Shown here in pieces: positions 52,801-62,029 of a DNA stretch of 64,000 nt. The translations under genes and the position numbers were made by a program. Each line of letters starts with the position of its first letter. The first letter of the stretch is position 1. Origin of the DNA: Halocaridina rubra (taxonomy: Eukaryota; Arthropoda; Malacostraca; Decapoda; Atyidae); NCBI GenBank assembly GCA_037179515.1, contig JAXCGZ010007667.1:5001-69000 (forward strand). Reading direction: 5' to 3'. Under the pieces are notes generated by a model. It worked only from the letters and a program-made list of their open reading frames with translations. It made no database searches and was not told where the DNA came from.

Positions 52801-53304
52801 AGCACTAGAGCTCAACGTTATTCCTTCCGAATAGCCGGGGGTCTAAGCCCCTCTCCAATCATGTGGACCCAGTGATCTCCAGGCAGTGGCTAAATAAGAG
52901 GTAGACCTACAGGAAATAGCCAGTCTCCCAGTCAATTGCCCAATTTAATAGGCAACGACATGAAACGGTGAAAGCAAGGCTGGCCTGGTCCAGGATCGAA
53001 CCTGGGACCAGTATATTATCAGCCCTAGATGCTACCGCAGAGATGTACCCAGTTTCAAACTTGGCGGGGGTTGATTCAGTGTCATAAAACTCGTAAATTA
53101 TGAGTTAAGAATGTATAAACAATACAACACTTTGCTACAGGTGAATCGGATTCAAGCTACGATGCAGACGATTATGACGATGACGGCTTCGATGTGGACG
53201 GCAACCTCATAGAGTCTTACGACCCGGCAAATATATCAAAGCTTATGAAAAACGCTCATCTGGATGACGACGACGACAGTGACAGCATGGAAGAAGTCGT
53301 ATGA
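41539..53304 (+). CDS. SLC7A6OS: SLC7A6OS / Iwr1 orthologue, RNA polymerase II nuclear import factor (7 coding exons, 303 aa)
   Basis: Seven exons join into a 912-nt frame with every phase consistent. The length fits animal SLC7A6OS (about 300 residues). The N-terminus 'MATLLCVKRR' with a second basic cluster (KSKRAR, 22-27) resembles the bipartite nuclear signal of Iwr1. Exon 4 carries the family hallmark YVYDVYY (166-172). Exon 5 carries an acidic block followed by NWRNDYP (about 208-224). The C-terminus is very acidic. In yeast, Iwr1 binds assembled RNA polymerase II and directs its nuclear import; the same role is inferred here. An acceptor-like TAATTCCAG ends at 41522, 16 nt before the ATG, so a non-coding first exon upstream is likely. 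Confidence 0.94.
41985..42256 (+). mobile_element. LINE RT C-terminal fragment
   Basis: Reads 'RGKTEMVWTCAKEGK', 'ILRMELSGTSRG', 'FLDEVREDLRMCGVMEEEAG', the terminal module of an RTE-like RT. An internal partial duplication of 'GGAGAAGGATACTG' occurs at 42061 and 42103. Confidence 0.8.
42900..43000 (+). mobile_element. Solo LINE 3' tail
   Basis: 'TTGACTCTGCCACCCCTTAC' and 'GGGAATTGCTGCC'. Confidence 0.55.
43070..43400 (-). mobile_element. LINE RT C-terminal fragment
   Basis: Minus-strand frame reads 'WFGNVLRRNEEYAG', 'MELPNRRQRGSQRCFMD', 'VTEEDADDTTIWTQL'. Same module as 41985-42256 in opposite orientation. Confidence 0.85.
43588..43755 (+). mobile_element. SINE family S
   Basis: 'TGCTCAGTGATAAAGCGCAT', 'GGGTTCGATCTCTC' and the body with the tail TTATGACCCATAAAATG. 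Confidence 0.85.
43927..44073 (+). CDS. SLC7A6OS: Gene 2 exon 2
   Basis: Acceptor CATACTTTTCAG, donor AAG|GTAGAG. Residues 57-105, basic (KKGWQRREEYKR). Phase 0 at both ends. Confidence 0.92.
44110..44470. repeat. Minisatellite, ~75-80-bp unit, ~5 copies, after exon 2
   Basis: 'TAAACAATATAGGAACACTG', 'AAAGATTTTCTTG' and 'AGAATAA(C/A)CTATGGATCT' recur in order, starting about 40 nt after the donor. Confidence 0.8.
44681..44815 (+). CDS. SLC7A6OS: Gene 2 exon 3
   Basis: Acceptor TTTTTTTTCAATGCAG, donor TCG|GTAGGC. Residues 106-150. Phase 0 at both ends. Confidence 0.92.
45140..45600 (-). mobile_element. LINE RT C-terminal modules, tandem, decayed
   Basis: 'CCTCCTTCACCACATCC' and 'TGGCAGCTTCGTCCTCAACA' recur as 'CCTCCCTCACCACTTCC' and 'AGCAGCTCCATCTTCAGCA'. 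Same minus-strand module as 15120-15560, with a palindrome at 45342-45375 between copies. Confidence 0.75.
45342..45375. repeat. Perfect 16-bp palindrome, 2-nt spacer
   Basis: ATATCCTTCCTTAACA and its exact reverse complement are separated by CA. Confidence 0.95.
45785..45995 (+). mobile_element. Repeat family B
   Basis: 'TATGCCCACATCAACACTGA', 'GATGAGGGCTGTTT', 'TTCTGGTGTCACAATCATAA' and an A-run. Confidence 0.8.
46413..46528 (+). CDS. SLC7A6OS: Gene 2 exon 4: YVYDVYY motif
   Basis: Acceptor CTCTTCTTTTTAG, donor GCGA|GTAAGT. Residues 151-188. It enters in phase 0 and leaves in phase 2. Confidence 0.94.
46690..46930 (+). mobile_element. Repeat family B
   Basis: 'CTATGCCTAAATCTACCCCA', 'GGCTCAATGAGGGCAATTTT' and an A-run. 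Confidence 0.8.
46918..47049. repeat. Near-perfect ~66-bp direct duplication
   Basis: The unit from 'AGTTGAAAAAAA' to 'TTTATACGGGGTATTCC' occurs twice in tandem with almost no change, so it is recent or an assembly duplication. Confidence 0.9.
47225..47587 (+). mobile_element. LINE 3' end with poly(A)
   Basis: A frame from about 47290 reads WNSLPPSVFPSSYDLSSFK, then QIYRHLRA and stop, a C-terminus typical of non-LTR reverse transcriptases. The 3' UTR ends 'GTCGATGAGGGCAGTTTCTG', 'CCCGGTGTCACACTCTT' and a 26-A run (47562-47587). The last ~60 bp match the tail of repeat family B. Confidence 0.85.
48049..48112 (+). mobile_element. Small RTE-like LINE scrap
   Basis: 'GTCAGTGATGCAGGGAAGAG' and following bases match 52147-52210. 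Confidence 0.5.
48169..48297 (+). CDS. SLC7A6OS: Gene 2 exon 5: acidic block and NWRNDYP
   Basis: Acceptor TTTGATTCCACAG, donor TTGA|GTGAGT. Residues 189-231. Phase 2 at both ends. Confidence 0.94.
48455..48605 (+). mobile_element. SINE family S
   Basis: 'GCGGTAGTTAGAGCACTTTG', 'GGGGTTGATCCTGC' and the body. Confidence 0.8.
48845..49025 (+). mobile_element. LINE RT C-terminal fragment
   Basis: 'GAGATGTTTGGACATATGGT' (MFGHMV), 'AGGATAGAGGTGCCAAATGG' and 'CTTATGGATGTGGTGCGG'. Confidence 0.75.
49195..49290. repeat. Short tandem repeat, ~35-bp unit
   Basis: 'CATATTGAAGTTAGAAT' recurs three times with variants. Confidence 0.75.
49475..49635 (-). mobile_element. SINE family S
   Basis: Reverse complement: 'GTTGGAGCTGGAGCATTAAG', 'GGGATCAAACCACC' and 'CTACCACTGAGCTACTG'. 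Confidence 0.8.
49750..49802. repeat. (TTA)n microsatellite
   Basis: Pure trinucleotide run. Confidence 0.97.
50110..50785 (-). mobile_element. SINE family S expanded into a tandem satellite (~87-bp unit, ~7 units)
   Basis: The SINE 3' half repeats head to tail: 'GACACTGACAGGTCGGAGCT', 'GGATGCCC', 'GGTTTT(G/A)TGTGTCACTATC'. Two unit types alternate: one with 'CAATCGTCATTTTAAT', the other with 'AGTCTTCATTTAGATGGGAA'. The array ends at about 50690-50785 in a complete SINE 5' end ('AGGGCTCGAACGCAGATTTA', 'TGGTCTAACCACTG'). Confidence 0.9.
50915..51065 (+). mobile_element. SINE family S
   Basis: 'CACTTGACTCAGGAAGTGAC' and the body, ending near the exon 6 acceptor. Confidence 0.8.
51132..51184 (+). 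CDS. SLC7A6OS: Gene 2 exon 6
   Basis: Acceptor ATATTTTACAG, donor AATT|GTGAGT. Residues 232-249 (DDEEYLNAQIRKLNQKN). It enters in phase 2 and leaves in phase 1. Confidence 0.9.
51380..51560 (-). mobile_element. Solo RTE-like LINE 3' tail
   Basis: Reverse complement of the block at 3060-3260: 'TCCCCCTTATGAGGAGGTG', 'TACCCACAGGGTGAGTGGGC', 'CAGCCGCTGCTGGTTTA'. Confidence 0.75.
51640..52500 (+). mobile_element. RTE-like LINE fragment, second long copy
   Basis: Parallels 2410-3280: 'CTGGGGTTACACGTAGAAG', 'GGAATGAATGAAAAGAGAAG', 'GATATATGAAGG', 'GAGAAGGATGGGGTAAAAAG', then the shared 3' UTR to 'CCACCCCCTTACAAAGGAGA'. More decayed than the intron 1 copy. Confidence 0.8.
52755..53045 (-). mobile_element. 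tRNA-derived SINE, family F
   Basis: Matches 29190-29475. On the minus strand 'GCGGTAGCATCTAGGG' and 'CCCAGGTTCGATCCTGG' form clear A and B boxes, and the element runs to about 52755. Confidence 0.82.
53141..53304 (+). CDS. SLC7A6OS: Gene 2 exon 7: acidic C-terminus and stop
   Basis: Acceptor CTTTGCTACAG, stop TGA at 53302-53304. Residues 250-303, rich in Asp (DDYDDDGFDVDG, HLDDDDDSDS). Confidence 0.93.
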
Positions 53305-53565
53305 GGTCTGGCAGCATTTTATGGATGCTTTATAGAAACTGATTAAGTAGAATGCTACTTTTCTTTTCATTTTTTCTCAAAGATTCCTTAGTATTTAAGC
53401 TCTAGTTTATGGATATGATTGACGTTACTTTGTTTATTCCTGAAGTTCCATTTTTCTATAGGATACTGTACCTATGTGTTAAGTAGTGTATAAGTGGTTA
53501 CTAAGTGTGGTGTAATTACAAAGAAATTTTGCAGGCTGATAGATTAGTATGTCATCTGTAATGGG

Positions 53566-53775
53566 AAGTATTTTTTCATTATTAATATTCTTCCATCTAT
53601 TAAAGGAAATATTCATTCATCTATATTATTTGGAAATACTATGTCAGTGATTATGGCAAACATTATGTCATCTATAATAGGTAATATTATGTCATCTATA
53701 ATAGGAAATATTATGTCATCTATAATTACAAACATTATGTGATCTATAATAAGAATTATTCTTTCATATGTAATG
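53566..53775. repeat. Minisatellite in the gene 2 3' UTR, ~30-bp unit
   Basis: 'ATTATGTCATCTATAATAGG' recurs about six times with variants. Confidence 0.85.
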
Positions 53776-53870
53776 GGAAATTAAGGGAAATATTGAAGTA
53801 CAACTTTTCTACTAATGTACTAAAGAGAGCAAGTATATATATGTTGAAGTGCTTATTCAGAAAGTATCAG

Positions 53871-53876
53871 AATAAA
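53871..53876 (+). terminator. Candidate polyadenylation signal of gene 2
   Basis: AATAAA about 570 nt after the stop codon. Another AATAAA lies near 53992, so the true end is uncertain. Confidence 0.55.
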
Positions 53877-54699
53877 AACTTATTAAATATTGCATATATT
53901 TAAGTTGAATCTCGTTGTTTTACATTAGCAGAATATCAAGATAAAAATGGAGTCAGGTACAAGAAATATTTACATAGTTGTTTTAAACATCAATAAAAGA
54001 TCCTAATCTTTTTTAAATTGGCTAGAAAAGATCCTAATATTTATTATATAAATTGGCTAAGTATGAATTGAGGTATAGATTTTATAGTATGTCCAGTAGA
54101 GTAAAGTTAAAAATGAAAAGCGAGAAGACACTGTTCTTGAAAATGTATTTTTTTTTCTATATCAAGAATTCTGGTTAAAATATATATTGTAAAATGATAC
54201 TTTGATAAACCCACAAGGTGAAAGATAATATAATTAAAATTCATTATTTATTCCTTGTGTAATTCTGTCTTAGCCTTCATGCTTTGTAAAGCTCTCGTAA
54301 TACTGTATATTATTACAGAGAATAAAAATACAATCTCTGTTATAGATAGGATGTTTAAAAATTTATATAAATGTTGAATTATTTTGACAAAACAGAACAT
54401 ACGAACATAATTTGTAGTCACAGAACAACCAGTTAAGAATCTGTTTCAGCGTAGGTGTCCAAAATCTTACATCTATCATAGTATCTCATAGTTTCATAGT
54501 CAAGATTTTTTTTTGTTAATTTCTCAAGACACTATCAGTACCAGCTTCAATAAGGAAAATTCCCTAAAATTTCATTAAAGTATTTTTGTATTCTTTGAAG
54601 TGTTTTATTGGGTAAACCGTATCTAGATGGAATGATACGAGACGTGTATGGCAATTGACATCAGTGGCTGTCCAACTAGATGAAAATTTAGGAGTTAGT

Positions 54700-55078
54700 T
54701 AATTACTTGATGGATTGGGCATGTGGCAAGGAGGGATGAGGGGTATGTTGGGAGAAAGCTGCTGGGGCTGGAGCTGCCATGCTAAAGAGGAAGTTTATTG
54801 ATGTGGTGAGGGAGGACATGAGGGTGTGTTGTGTAATAGAGGATGTTGGTTTGGGAATTTAGTGAGAGGTGAGACCAAGATAGTTTGGGCATGTGCTGAT
54901 GAGGGGTGTTGGGGAAAAGGATGATGATGATAGAGCTGCCAGGCAGGAGGAAGGCTAGAAAGGGGTTTATGGATGTGGTGAGGGGGGATATGAGAGTATG
55001 TGGTGTAACAGAGGAAGATGCAGGGGATAGGGGCAATATAGAGAATATTCATATCATATGTCGTGGTGATCCCTAATG
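54700..55078 (+). mobile_element. LINE RT C-terminal module in tandem (two copies)
   Basis: 'GGGCATGTG' + 'AGGGATGAGGGGTATGTTGG' + 'TGGAGCTGCCATGC' + 'TTTATTGATGTGGTGAGGGA' is followed at about 54890 by 'GGGCATGTGCTGATGAGGGG', 'AGAGCTGCCAGGCAGGAGG' and 'TTTATGGATGTGGTGAGGGG'. Confidence 0.8.
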
Positions 55079-55319
55079 GGAGGAAACTAAAGATTCAATG
55101 TGTCCATATGTACTTGCTTTACTGCAAGAAAATATTTGTATTTGACAAATACAAATACATTTGGATGTATTTGTACTGTTTGCTTGATAATACCCTTCCA
55201 ACTTTCAGATGTTTCAAGATATATGTTTGTAATTCATTTCGTTGGGTGTGATGCCTTGGTATCATGCCAGTAATTGAATGTAGACCGAGATGTTTACAAA
55301 TTCCTCTTTATGTACATTA

Positions 55320-55460
55320 TGTACAGGTACCTTCATGCAGAGCAGGTACAGTCATTCAGAGAAGGTACCTTCATACAATACAGGTACCTTAATACAGAGC
55401 AGGTTCCTTCATACAGTGCAGGTACCTTCATACATAGCTGGTACTTTCATACAGAGCAAG
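55320..55460. repeat. Minisatellite, ~20-bp unit, ~7 copies
   Basis: Unit approximates CAGGTACCTTCATACAGAG. Confidence 0.9.
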
Positions 55461-55859
55461 ATACCTTCAGAGCGTTAACTTTGTTTTGACCTTCGACCTA
55501 AGTTCACCAAATTTAGGGCATTGTGATGTTACTTCAGTCGAGTTTACACATGCCTTTATCATACTTCCTGTGCCCAGATGTTGTGTTTCATATTGGGGTG
55601 ATTTTGAAAGTGTCTCCCAGTCTATGAATGAGAAATTTGTGTTTATGGGTGGGTTCTGTCCAAGTGAGGAGTTGAGAGTGCTCTGCATCCCATAGTTCAT
55701 TCTATGTGACTGCATTTTCTCCTCTCCCTCTCAAACACGGGTGTGTTATATCCACTAACAATTTAAAGATCATTAACTTGTGTTCATTCTCTTTCTCAAC
55801 AATTTCTTCTCGCCTTTTCTTAGAGTGAAGGATAAGAATACTGCTTCCATGTTCCCCAC

Positions 55860-55970
55860 GGTGATGTAAAAGTCGACTAAATGGAGTGGAAGGAGGGCAC
55901 TGGTAATCCTCCCTTTGTATATTCCTCCTGCCAAGAGTAAAGGTTATGCACCGACTCAGATATCCCTCAT
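55860..55970 (+). mobile_element. Repeat family D
   Basis: 'AAAAGTCGACTAAATGGAGT', 'CACTGGTAATCCTCC', 'CGACTCAGATATCCCTCATA'. Confidence 0.65.
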
Positions 55971-55971
55971 A

Positions 55972-56120
55972 CGAGAGTGATTTTGGTCAAGATCTAGACA
56001 TAAGCAACCAATCCCACTGTGGGGTGTTAGGATGGACATCCAGCCTTATTCCCCTTAAACTCCAGCATGTCAGTGTCTACCCCTATCGAATGGGGACTAA
56101 TTGTGACATAATACGGTGCA
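55972..56120 (+). mobile_element. SINE family S
   Basis: Body 'GTTAGGATGGACATCCAGCC', 'GGGGACTAATTGTGACATAA'. The 5' end is fused to family D. Confidence 0.75.
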
Positions 56121-56854
56121 TAGCCATAAGATAATTATATTATGTAAATGCTTATATTTTACTTTCTGTATTGTTCATTTTCCTGATTTATTATTTCTTT
56201 TATTAAAGTTTATTCCCACTTGCAATGTGCACATATTGAACTAGCTAAGGTCTGTTGATTCACCTCTTGTGCTCGTGATTGTTGTTATCGTTTCATAAGC
56301 TGACAGGCAGAGCAGTCCAAAGTACCTTAGGAAGGTTCTCGTGCCTCGTTAGGGGCATGGGTTGGTTTTGGCAGTATGGCTTCCTTTGCTGCTTCTCTGC
56401 CAAGTTGTTTGGCATTCTCATTTACATCTCTGGAAAAGTGGACCTAAGATGAAGATATAGCTAATCCAGGTTCTAGAAATATTTTGAAACGGAGGTTAGT
56501 TCCTTAACAAGAGTGTCCAGCTTACTGCTTGCATCACTTTCTGCTTCTACAATGAAATATTTTAAGTTATAATTGTTTGGAAAGTCTTCAACCTTCGATG
56601 AAGTTCCTATTGGCTGTTTTTCTAATATGCTGCATGACATGATGTAGTTGTGCACTACTTCTTGCCTCTCAGTATTAGGACAAAGACCCATACAATTATA
56701 TTTTGTCTTGAGGATCTTTTCATCTCTACCTCTCATGTACATGTTCTCATAACTTTTTTAAAGCTCTCGGTTAGTCTAACTCCAACTTGACTCGATTCGT
56801 ATTGAAGACATTTCGTACATATATACGTCAATAATGTGAAGCTTCCATATGGAC

Positions 56855-57015
56855 TGTGCTAACGCAGTGGTTAGAGCACTCAACTTAGGAGGTAACAGAC
56901 CAGAGATAAAACCCACTGCACAGCATTAGGATGGGCATCCAGCCTTGATTCCCCATAGAAATCCAATCCATCAGTGTTCATCCCTAAAATAGGTATAAAT
57001 AGTAATACATAAATT
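56855..57015 (+). mobile_element. SINE family S
   Basis: Clear A box 'CGCAGTGGTTAGAGCACT', then 'ATTAGGATGGGCATCCAGCC'. Confidence 0.85.
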
Positions 57016-57194
57016 GGTATAAAAAAAGAAAAACGGTGGAGGCTTAAGTACAAGGTGATAGGCTCCAAGCAATGTATCACTCCTTAAGAGGATTTCTGAA
57101 TGCCAATATTAAAGATCCAAGGTTTTCTGTACCTCTCAAACGAACAGGATCTTTGAACATTTCCTAAACAAATAAAAATAATATATTATTTTGG

Positions 57195-57262
57195 TCAAAG
57201 ATCACTGGGAGTTAGTGGTTGAGCACTGGCCAACACACAAACTTCCTTCGAAGTTGATCACG
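57195..57262 (+). mobile_element. SINE family S, 5' fragment
   Basis: 'TTAGTGGTTGAGCACTGGCC' and 'GAAGTTGATCACGC' without the body. Confidence 0.6.
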
Positions 57263-58129
57263 CTATGAAAATTAACCTAAAAGTTTAATTAGAGAGACAA
57301 CAGTAATTTGTATTTTTATATTTATTATATTCAGCTTGAGTTAGGTATAGACAAATATAACAAAAATGGGTGTAGTAAACATTACTATTACTCAATGGAC
57401 AGGTACTGTTAAAAAAATTGAAATGGGTACCAAACAATGAAAATGCTTGGTTTGAGATTAAACAAAGCGTAAAAATAGTATATAAAAGAAAGCATATTAT
57501 TTCCTTTGTTAATCCTATGTGGCACAAATAGACAACACAACCTTTTATATGAGAGATGGAAATAGATTTAAAGGATATATTTAGAACTGCTAAAATATCA
57601 CAATTTGAAGCAAACTCTGATTCTATGGTGTTTACAGAATGGTCAAGTCTATTTGAAGAGTTCTCAGCTATTTTCTAAATAATTATAATCACCTGCAAAC
57701 ATAAGGAAATTTTAAACAGTCCTGGAGAATCTCTTGCACGTATGATCTAACATAGCGCACTTATTCTTCTCCATTGTTTATATTTTACCTTAAATTACTT
57801 AAACAAATCAGATTCCTACTTAAACAAATCAGATTCTTTCATCTCACATGTCATGAAAAGTTTTAACACAAAAAAAAAAAGTATAAAAGAAACACATTAA
57901 GTCAGATGTAATGAAGAGAGGAGAGTTAACAATACAGAAATAGGGTTACATTTCATTATATAATTATCAAAGTTTGTAAGCTCTCAAGTTTAAATGAAAT
58001 ACCGAGTAAAGATTGTGCAAATAATACTAAACTATTGAAAACAAAATTTCTTAATGTTTGTAAAAACTTAACGACCTACTTTTCAGTCAACCTGCTGTAT
58101 CAAAACTCCCTCCCTGATTTGATTTTTTT

Positions 58130-58900
58130 ATATTCTCTGCAGGCAATCAACCAACAACTTTCCATCTTGTGGAAAACTCGTACTCAGTGGCTGAAAATGA
58201 TTTTGAGTCTACTTTTGAAGTTTTGACTCTAGCGCATTATATAAACATGTAAAATTGCTGCCCTGGCAGGAGATTGATTCTGGTCAGTCTAAGGATAGCA
58301 GTGTGCATGGAATAGGAAAACCATCAATAACGCCCACCAAAAGTTTATGGAAACTGTATCCGTAAAGGACAAACCCTTATTGGGAGGACACTGAAAGAGG
58401 GCAGTGTGAGGAGAATGATGAAAGTATTCAGAAGTCGTTTTTTCAAAGTCGAGGTAAGTTCATCTGGTGAGCAGCCATGGAACTAAACATCAGCATGGCA
58501 TCTGTCTTTTATGGATACTGATTGAGATCAAAATGAAAAATTCCATTAGAGAGATGTCACCATGATGTTCAGTTTTTCAGGTGCTCGCCTGCTCAACTTT
58601 CCTTGATTCTGAACAAACGCCTCAAAAACAGTTTTGACATTCTCTTCAGTCTGCTCACTTCAAGGCATTCTTGGTTGAAGTTTGTCATTGCTGCACTTTG
58701 ACCACAGACTGAAAAGATTCTTACCATGCAGCAATTTTACACCTCTGCCCTAGGTGGCACGGCAGGAGAAGAATACTGCGCAAAACATCAAAATTTGACT
58801 CAAAGCCATTTTCAGTTCTTGAGAAAGAGTTTATCAGAAGGTGAACGTTGTTTCTCGAATAACTGCAAAGAAAATTGAAAATCACATTAGGAAGGGACTT
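58130..58900. mobile_element. Large imperfect inverted repeat (arms ~300 bp)
   Basis: 58191-58209 and 58797-58815 are reverse complements at 17 of 19 positions. TGTAAAATTGCTGC at 58248-58261 matches the exact reverse complement at 58728-58741. The block AAGTTCATCTGGTGAGCA near 58457-58474 matches inverted sequence near 58582-58599. The spacer is about 100 bp. Translations of the arms give short peptide-like stretches with stops, possibly a dead transposase, not assignable by eye. Confidence 0.75.
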
Positions 58901-61152
58901 TTACTAGTAACATACAAACTCACTGGCCGGAACTTCAAAGAGATAATCTGAAAGCAAATTGTATTACTAGTAGGGAAACAATATCAATGTCTTTACCAGC
59001 CCTCATAAATAAGTAGGATGTCTCCTATTATAATTCATTAGTTACATCATTATATTAATTCTATGAACTGTTAAGACTTCTAATTAAAGTTGGAACCCAT
59101 CTGATAACAAAACTTCTGGTCCAACATTATTATATGAACTCTATGAAATCTTAAACCTTATAAAGTAAAGTTAGAAACAATTTGATACTAATACTACTAA
59201 TTCAATAATTTGCTGTGAAAATATCTTAGAGACTTACAGCAATAGTAAACATTATCATACAATATCAGAATAAAAAGAAAAAAAAATTATCTTCTTTTGG
59301 GGCTGCAAGGCATTACAATTTTCAGTACAATAACTATTACATAAAGTATACTGATTACCTTTATAAAAATGAAACACATTGTCTTCATACACTGAGTGGC
59401 ACATGAAGAATATTAGCACTTCAATGTCTTCACAAGCTCTGGAGGGTATATGGTACAAGGAGCCGAGTGACAGCAGCCGGCATACTGGCACAACGATGAC
59501 ACACAATGCAGTCATAACACGACAAGTGTTCAGAAAGCATGCAATAAGACCGTTCAAAGAATGGTTAATGAAACTACTAATGTTCTTGAAATGGCAGCTC
59601 CAGTCTTGAATTAGCTCATACAATATAACTATCTCTAAAAAGATTTGCATTTCCTTTTATCTTAAATAAAGATGCACAAAACAATAATTGTCCTACATAA
59701 AACAGGGGTTAAGGAAAAACTAAAGACTGACACATCATCTTCTTGTCAGAATTTATAGTGAGTTATAAATTTACGTAGCTCAGTGTAATACCTAAAAAGC
59801 ACAGAATGTATTGTTTGAAATGCCTCTTAGTTGAGTCCTGCTCAAATCTTATTTTAAATCACTGGGACCCAGCTGTGACTTCTGTGGTTTTATGACATAT
59901 AAAGAAAGTTACAAATAACAAGAAAGTAATTTCGTTGTTACCTTAAATGCATACATATCATCAGGATAAATGTACTTATTAGAGTATGTAAAATTAAACT
60001 TAATACTGCAAATCTGCTGAACACTTATCAACATATCTATGGAAGAGATGTGAAGACAGATGTAAATGTTGAGAGATATGAAGATACCAATGATGATTTA
60101 TCTCTTATTAGCAAAACTATTTATTACAAAGATATAGGTAATCGGTGCAATTCCTTATGCCAAACATATTGAAATGCGTGAAACTGGGTTATATAAAGGT
60201 AATGAAACCTATTTTTCAAGTTATCACTTCTAAATACATACACACTGACATCTGACCTACAGTGTTCTCAGCCCAAGAAGTGTCACCTAACCCCCCCCCC
60301 CAAAAAAAATAGGGATATTCAAATTTGATGAAGAACATAAAAAGAATACTTTTACAACAGCAGTTAAATAACCCTTGGTAAATTCTATATAAAGTTTCTC
60401 CCATTATACAGAGAAAAAAGTTAAGCAATGGAAGTTTAATAAAATCACATACAACAATGCTCTTTTTTGCAACGTACTTCGACTGAACATCTCTCAACAG
60501 ACAGAGAACATAATTAAAAGACAAAAGATTAACGAAGTCAAGTACTATATATGCATGCCTTCCACTGCAACCAACTAACTCATTCATGAGATATTCTTGA
60601 ATGTAGGTTATGGGAACCACTGCTACAACTTTACATATACATGAATTATCACAATTTATTCACAAGCTATATCAAAAGGGGGAATTTTTATATATACAAT
60701 AATATTGATTGTAATCAATTACTGCTGAAAAATGGGATCAGGTAAAAACCAGTGACTCCAAGTATATTAATCTCATAAATTGTTAGGACAGTTTAAGTAA
60801 GGCGGGGTTAATTTAATGCCTAACCTAATCGAATATAACAATTTACGGCATTATTTATAGCACTGGGGGTTGATAATCTTTATCTGCTCTAAGTAATGAT
60901 TATCAGATGCAATAAAAGGTCACCATAGATTCAGTTGCAAGATTCTGTGAGAAATTCTGATCGTTCTTGTAAACGATCAGAAACTTTAACACTGGTTTGT
61001 ATTTAATATATTTATCACATATTTTCTTTGAATTTGTTTTAATCCTCTATTGTTTTAAAAAGCTATGAGATTGTGCAAAACTTCAGTTAATTAGATATTT
61101 AATACTGCTATCTATACATTGGTATAACATATATACTGTAAATACATATACA

Positions 61153-61277
<125 letters not shown>

Positions 61278-61439
61278 AAGTAAAAAAGAACCTATAAGAC
61301 TTCTTTAATTGTTGATATAATCTTTTATTTCAATATAACACTCCCTAAGTAAATATATATCACCATCCTGGCTCACACTCCATTCTGCTGACAACTACGT
61401 AAAAAAGGGGTTATAGAGAATTTAGTTGGCTTACAAAAG

Positions 61440-61970
61440 ATTTTATGAAAGCACATGAAAGAAGATTACGGAGGTTCGGCCATGTAAAGCGAAGAGAGGA
61501 CGACCATGTGTTTAAGTGGGTTAAGGATACAGAGGAGGAAGGAAAGAGAGGATGAGATTACAGGGGTTCAATCACATAATGTAAAGAGAAGAAGACCATG
61601 TACGTAGGAAGGTTACAGATATACAGTAGGAGGGAAGGAGAGGATTAGATTACAGGGGTTTAGTCACGTAATGAGAAAAATATAGACCATGTGCATAGGA
61701 GGGTTGCGGATAAAGAGGAGGGGAGGAAAGGATGATATGACAGGTGTTCGGCCACGTAATGTAAAGAGAAGACAACCATGTGCATAGAAAGGTTACAGAT
61801 ATAGAGGAGGAGGAAAGGAGAGGTTGAGGAAGGCCAAAGTTTCAATGGAAGTATAATATAGCAAATGATATGCGAGATAAGAGGCTAAGGGACCTGGATA
61901 CGAGAGACAGGAGAGGTGGAAAAAGCTGGCAAAAACAGTGACTCCATAAAGAAATGGGTTAAGGCTGAAG
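61440..61970 (+). mobile_element. LINE C-terminal module amplified in tandem (~91-bp unit, 4 copies)
   Basis: 'GATTACGGAGGTTCGGCCAT', 'GATTACAGGGGTTCAATCAC', 'GATTACAGGGGTTTAGTCAC' and 'GATATGACAGGTGTTCGGCC' start units at about 61463, 61553, 61644 and 61734, each followed by 'ACCATG' and 'GAGGAGG(A)AAGGAGAGGA'. The 3' end matches 32620-32715. Confidence 0.85.
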
Positions 61971-62029
61971 GCAAAATGTGGGCTTTCTAGGATCGTAATT
62001 ATACTAATCAAATATAAAACAACTAATTC

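Noticed and set aside
55486..55715. Overlapping 69- and 82-residue frames on opposite strands
   Set aside because: No family resemblance, and both directions are equally open, as expected by chance.
59255..59650. 131-residue minus-strand frame and the overlapping 76-residue plus-strand frame
   Set aside because: Neither shows a recognisable motif, and no splice or poly(A) context supports a gene; the open frames look like chance.
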